A stretch of 7,965 bases of DNA from Akkermansia sp. (GTDB lineage: Bacteria; Verrucomicrobiota; Verrucomicrobiia; Verrucomicrobiales; Akkermansiaceae). Shown piece by piece: positions 5,897 to 7,965 of this stretch. Location: contig JAIFNK010000198.1 in assembly GCA_020047775.1 (NCBI GenBank), forward strand, positions 1 through 7,965, in the 5' to 3' direction. The first letter of the stretch is position 1, and the number at the start of each line of letters is the position of its first letter. A program made the translations under genes and the position numbers. The notes under the pieces were generated by a model. It saw only the letters and a program-made list of their open reading frames with translations, ran no database searches and was not told where the DNA came from.

Positions 5897-6997
5897 TCAT
5901 TCAAGGATTCCCTTCCGCAGATCCCTCAAGCTCCACAAGGCACCCTTCGCCGCTGCGCCTTCGCCCTTCATTTTCCTCGCGCCATCCTTGCGCTTCGGAC
6001 CGAATCGATCCCGCGCACTGGCGAAAGCCTCGTTCACGAACTCCTTGCTGCCGATCACCGCTCCAGCCGTGAAATAGCGAATCCGGCAGCGCAGCATCTT
6101 CGCCATTCCCAGATCCTTCAAAACCGTTTCGTTGTCTTCGCTTTCGAGAAGCTCCGCCGTGTTTTTGGTGATCTGGCCGAGTCCTTTTGCGGATTGGGAA
6201 ACGTCCGCGCGCCCGGGTTTCCTGCCGATAGCAAGACCCATCAAGCGCCGATACAACCGGGAAACCTCCTCCCATTTCCCCGCATCATATCCCACGCCCT
6301 GATCGTAGAAATACGCACGCACCAAGCCTTCCCGCGCCTTTTTGCCATTTCCCTTCTTTCCGCCGCCCACGGCTTCGCCATAGCTGTTCCACCGATAGTC
6401 CCCCGGATCCCTTACCATCCCGGCGCGCACCGGGTTCAAGTCGATGTAGGCGGAAATCGTCCGCGCCGCCACGCCGTCTTCCACGATCACGCTCTTGAAA
6501 CGGTCCTCCCACAGCGTTCCCGAGCGCGAATGCGCGCGGTTGAACCACTGGGTAAAGCGTTGCAGCAGTCCCTTCATGAACTCGCCCAAATCCTGCATGC
6601 GGTAGGTGAAACGCTTGTGGATCGCGTCCACCGCTTCACCCATGCCACCTTCGCTCGTGTAAACCGCCGTCCTGGCGTCCGCCAATTCCTTCGCCACACC
6701 GGCCACGAAAGCCTCGCCGTAAATCGCCGACAAGCGCTTGAGCAGTTCCTCATCCGAAAGCCCGCCTTCCGCCATCGGAGGAACCTCCAGCAAAAAATGG
6801 AAGTGGTTGTCCATCAGGCAGTAGGAAATCGCCCGACAACCCGTGAAGTTCTCCTGCATGCGCATCAAGGTCCGGAATTTCTCCTTTTCTTCCGTCCCCA
6901 GCACAAAGCGCCGATCCACCACCCGCGAATGCACGTGGTATAGCACCGGTTTCCCAGCAGCCTTGCGCCACTCCGCCAACCATCGCGCCTTTCTCAT
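5897..6997 (-). CDS. REP-associated tyrosine transposase (RAYT, Y1/HUH superfamily), long form
   Basis: This 366-residue enzyme belongs to the IS200-like Y1 transposases. They nick single-stranded DNA at hairpin-forming sites through a 5'-phosphotyrosine intermediate, and RAYTs act on REP-type repeats. Seen: YHVHSRVVDRRF (20-31) on the first core strand; YCLMDNHFHFLLEV (59-72) with the HUH metal-binding pair H65 and H67; NRAHSRSGTLWEDRFKS (153-169); and AYIDLNPVRAG (183-193), where Y184 aligns with the catalytic Tyr115 of E. coli RayT/YafM as I recall it. All catalytic residues are intact. Between the HUH and the tyrosine is an insertion of about 50 residues (75-130), and residues 210-366 form an extension ending VIGSKEFVNEAF, RKMKG and SLRDLRKG. 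E. coli RayT is only about 165 residues. The ATG at 6997 is the first in frame; no Shine-Dalgarno is seen. Repeats flank both ends. Confidence 0.9.
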   Translation of the reverse strand: MRKARWLAEWRKAAGKPVLYHVHSRVVDRRFVLGTEEKEKFRTLMRMQENFTGCRAISYCLMDNHFHFLLEVPPMAEGGLSDEELLKRLSAIYGEAFVAGVAKELADARTAVYTSEGGMGEAVDAIHKRFTYRMQDLGEFMKGLLQRFTQWFNRAHSRSGTLWEDRFKSVIVEDGVAARTISAYIDLNPVRAGMVRDPGDYRWNSYGEAVGGGKKGNGKKAREGLVRAYFYDQGVGYDAGKWEEVSRLYRRLMGLAIGRKPGRADVSQSAKGLGQITKNTAELLESEDNETVLKDLGMAKMLRCRIRYFTAGAVIGSKEFVNEAFASARDRFGPKRKDGARKMKGEGAAAKGALWSLRDLRKGILE

Positions 6998-7040
6998 GAC
7001 GAAGAACTACCGGGGCTGGGGAAAAATGTCACGCAGAAAA

Positions 7041-7065
7041 AATGATAAATGGCCCGTCCCTCTGT
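7041..7065 (+). repeat. 25-bp repeat, copy 3 (RAYT right flank)
   Basis: AATGATAAATGGCCC then GTCCCTCTGT differs from the left-flank copies only at two bases (TAAA becomes AAAT). It has the same orientation, so the flanks are direct repeats. It lies 44 bp upstream of the transposase start and may overlap its promoter. Confidence 0.85.
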
Positions 7066-7081
7066 CATACCTCTGTCATAC
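7060..7081 (+). repeat. 11-bp tandem duplication
   Basis: CTCTGTCATAC occurs twice in succession, at 7060-7070 and 7071-7081, starting inside the third 25-bp repeat. It looks like slippage at the repeat edge. Confidence 0.8.
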
Positions 7082-7121
7082 GGCATCATCCTTTTCTAAC
7101 AGGTTGGCAAGCTTACACCGG

Positions 7122-7152
7122 GTCATAGGGGTCATCATAGTCATAGGGGTCA
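7122..7152 (+). repeat. 13-bp repeat pair with GGGGTCA core
   Basis: GTCATAGGGGTCA occurs at 7122-7134 and 7140-7152, an 18-bp period. The second copy continues into GGCAG, giving GGGGTCAGGCAG. This resembles the inverted strand of the 29-bp repeats (GGGGTCAGGTCC) and may mark the right side of the RAYT locus. Confidence 0.7.
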
Positions 7153-7376
7153 GGCAGCAACTTTTGACAGCTTTCATCCTCCAGAAACCCTGCTGCCACA
7201 CCTCGCCACGCGTTAGATCGCATACCATCTGACCTTAAGGCTGCCCCATCGGGCGAAATTGTCACAAGGCATAATTGTCACAAGATGCCGGTTCACGCCT
7301 TCGGTTCCAAGATGTTATCAGTCGGCGTGCTTTGGGCAAGCCTGAAGCTACTTTCCTGACCTTCGAAAGAATCAAC
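7153..7376 (+). promoter_or_regulatory. Leader region of the downstream secreted-protein gene
   Basis: This stretch contains no evident gene. It holds a 12-bp direct repeat, AATTGTCACAAG, at 7257-7268 and 7273-7284. The 16-bp period and the internal near-palindrome TTGTCACAA suggest a regulator site. A TTGACA at about 7165-7170 has no matching -10 box. A weak purine stretch (GAAAGA) precedes the ATG at 7377 by about 6 bases. Confidence 0.4.
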
Positions 7377-7965
7377 ATGAAAACCAAACACCTACTCCAA
7401 ATCACAGCCTTTTCGCTGGGCGGCTTCGGCATCGCCTTCGGCGACGCAACCCAAGGTCTGTCCGACGCCCACATCTCGAATGTGGACGCCAGCAACACCA
7501 ACTTCATCCAGGACGTGCAGTCGCTGAAGAAGATTGGCGAAGTCACCGCCCTCATCCCCGAGGCCAGCACCGCCGATGAGGCTTCGGAAAACTCCATCGA
7601 TGGCCAGGGCGGCGACGGCGATTTCCCTTATGCCCGCTTCAAGCCGCTTGCCACCGTCGGCGAATATGACCCGACCACCGGCCAGCCGCTGACCGGCTAC
7701 CCGGACGGCCAGGCAGCCTGGTTGCTGGACGAGGACACCGTCCGCGTCGCCTACCAGTCCGAGTCCTACGCCACCAACTCGAAAGAAACCTACCCGCAGG
7801 TCATGACCAGCGGTGCGACCTTCACCGGTTCCAAGATCCACGCCATCGACTATGATCGGGCCAAGTTCGCTTCGTTCCTCGAGAACGGCACGGCAGCCGC
7901 CGACATGTATCAAGGTTCCGATTTCCTCTTCGACACGGTTTACAACGTCTTCGGTGACGAAGTGC
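7377..7965 (+). CDS. Secreted protein of unrecognised family, N-terminal part
   Basis: The frame runs from ATG at 7377 off the end of the window, giving 196 complete codons without a stop. Residues 1-22 (MKTKHLLQITAFSLGGFGIA then FG) form a signal peptide with two lysines and a hydrophobic core, so the protein is exported. The mature part is rich in Asp, Gly, Thr and Ala. It has a segment around LTGYPDGQAAWL (105-116), then DEDTVRVAYQSES (118-130), SGATFTGSKIHAIDYDR (145-161) and LFDTVYNVFGDEV (184-196). The PDG segment followed by a strand and QSES faintly recalls PhoX/DUF839-type secreted beta-propellers (PDGxxA, then NHE), but that is weak and I would not transfer a function. Codon use is strongly GC-ending, like a well-expressed native gene. 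It is transcribed away from the RAYT gene. Confidence 0.75.
   Translation, partial: MKTKHLLQITAFSLGGFGIAFGDATQGLSDAHISNVDASNTNFIQDVQSLKKIGEVTALIPEASTADEASENSIDGQGGDGDFPYARFKPLATVGEYDPTTGQPLTGYPDGQAAWLLDEDTVRVAYQSESYATNSKETYPQVMTSGATFTGSKIHAIDYDRAKFASFLENGTAAADMYQGSDFLFDTVYNVFGDEV

Larger units (their letters stand above)
5765..7152 (-). mobile_element. RAYT locus with flanking repeats (approximate limits)
   Basis: The transposase gene is framed on the left by two 25-bp repeats and the TGACCCCAGAGAT motif. On the right it is framed by a third 25-bp repeat (7041-7065) and two GGGGTCA-containing repeats (7122-7152) that are inverted relative to TGACCCC at 5875-5881. True ends cannot be fixed by eye. 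RAYTs are generally regarded as domesticated and need not transpose as a unit, so this entry marks a locus, not proven element termini. Confidence 0.55.

Noticed and set aside
5897..6997. Loss of the catalytic tyrosine, suggested by F148 in LLQRFTQWFN where related proteins often have Tyr
   Set aside because: Alignment with E. coli RayT places the catalytic tyrosine in the later YIxxNPV motif, where Y184 is present.
7392..7913. A 173-codon minus-strand open frame at the right end
   Set aside because: The + strand frame from 7377 has a clear signal peptide, is open to the window edge and has coherent composition, so the antisense frame is taken as a shadow.

Overview
The window looks like a high-GC Gram-negative bacterial chromosome segment, most likely from the Verrucomicrobiota or a neighbouring PVC lineage. 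This is an inference from gene content: secreted glycosidases, long REP-associated tyrosine transposases, dispersed repeats and few visible Shine-Dalgarno sites. No rRNA or tRNA is present to confirm it.

Layout, left to right. (1) Positions 1-318 hold the C-terminal part of a GPR1/FUN34/YaaH (SatP-type) acetate transporter on the + strand. (2) Positions 319-686 are a repeat-rich non-coding stretch. It ends in a perfect tandem duplication of a 29-bp sequence (619-676) whose inverted counterpart lies at 564-585. (3) Positions 687-2546 (-) encode a secreted right-handed beta-helix enzyme that I recognise as glycoside hydrolase family 120 (beta-xylosidase type), with both catalytic acids in place. 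(4) Positions 2717-2947 (-) encode a small addiction-module (CHP02574-type) antitoxin without a toxin partner. Its last codons lie inside a 24-bp dispersed repeat that recurs at 3156-3179. (5) Positions 3250-5541 (-) encode a large secreted protein that looks like an unclassified glycoside hydrolase: an N-terminal beta-rich domain, a TIM-barrel-like centre and a C-terminal beta domain. (6) Positions 5542-5896 hold upstream regulatory sequence, a possible 27-codon leader ORF, a 25-bp tandem repeat and a relative of the 29-bp repeat. (7) Positions 5897-6997 (-) encode a RAYT transposase with intact HUH and tyrosine motifs and a long C-terminal extension. (8) Positions 7000-7376 contain more element-associated repeats and the leader of the next gene. 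(9) From 7377 to the window end, a secreted protein of unrecognised family runs on the + strand and is cut by the window edge.

How the parts may work together. The two glycosidases are both exported, share a strand and appear to share two sequence blocks at nearly the same distances upstream of their starts (about 95 and 155 bp). This suggests co-regulation as a small xylan or xylo-oligosaccharide utilisation locus, although a repeat-bounded antitoxin segment now separates them. The RAYT and its repeats form a second layer: the same palindromic motif sits at the 3' end of the transposase gene and, as a paired hairpin-like array, at the 3' end of the GH120 gene about 5 kb away. That is the layout expected for a RAYT and the REP-like sequences it acts on. 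I saw no defence system, CRISPR array or clearly unprecedented machinery. The most open questions are the unclassified hydrolase, the shared upstream blocks and the RAYT repeat families.
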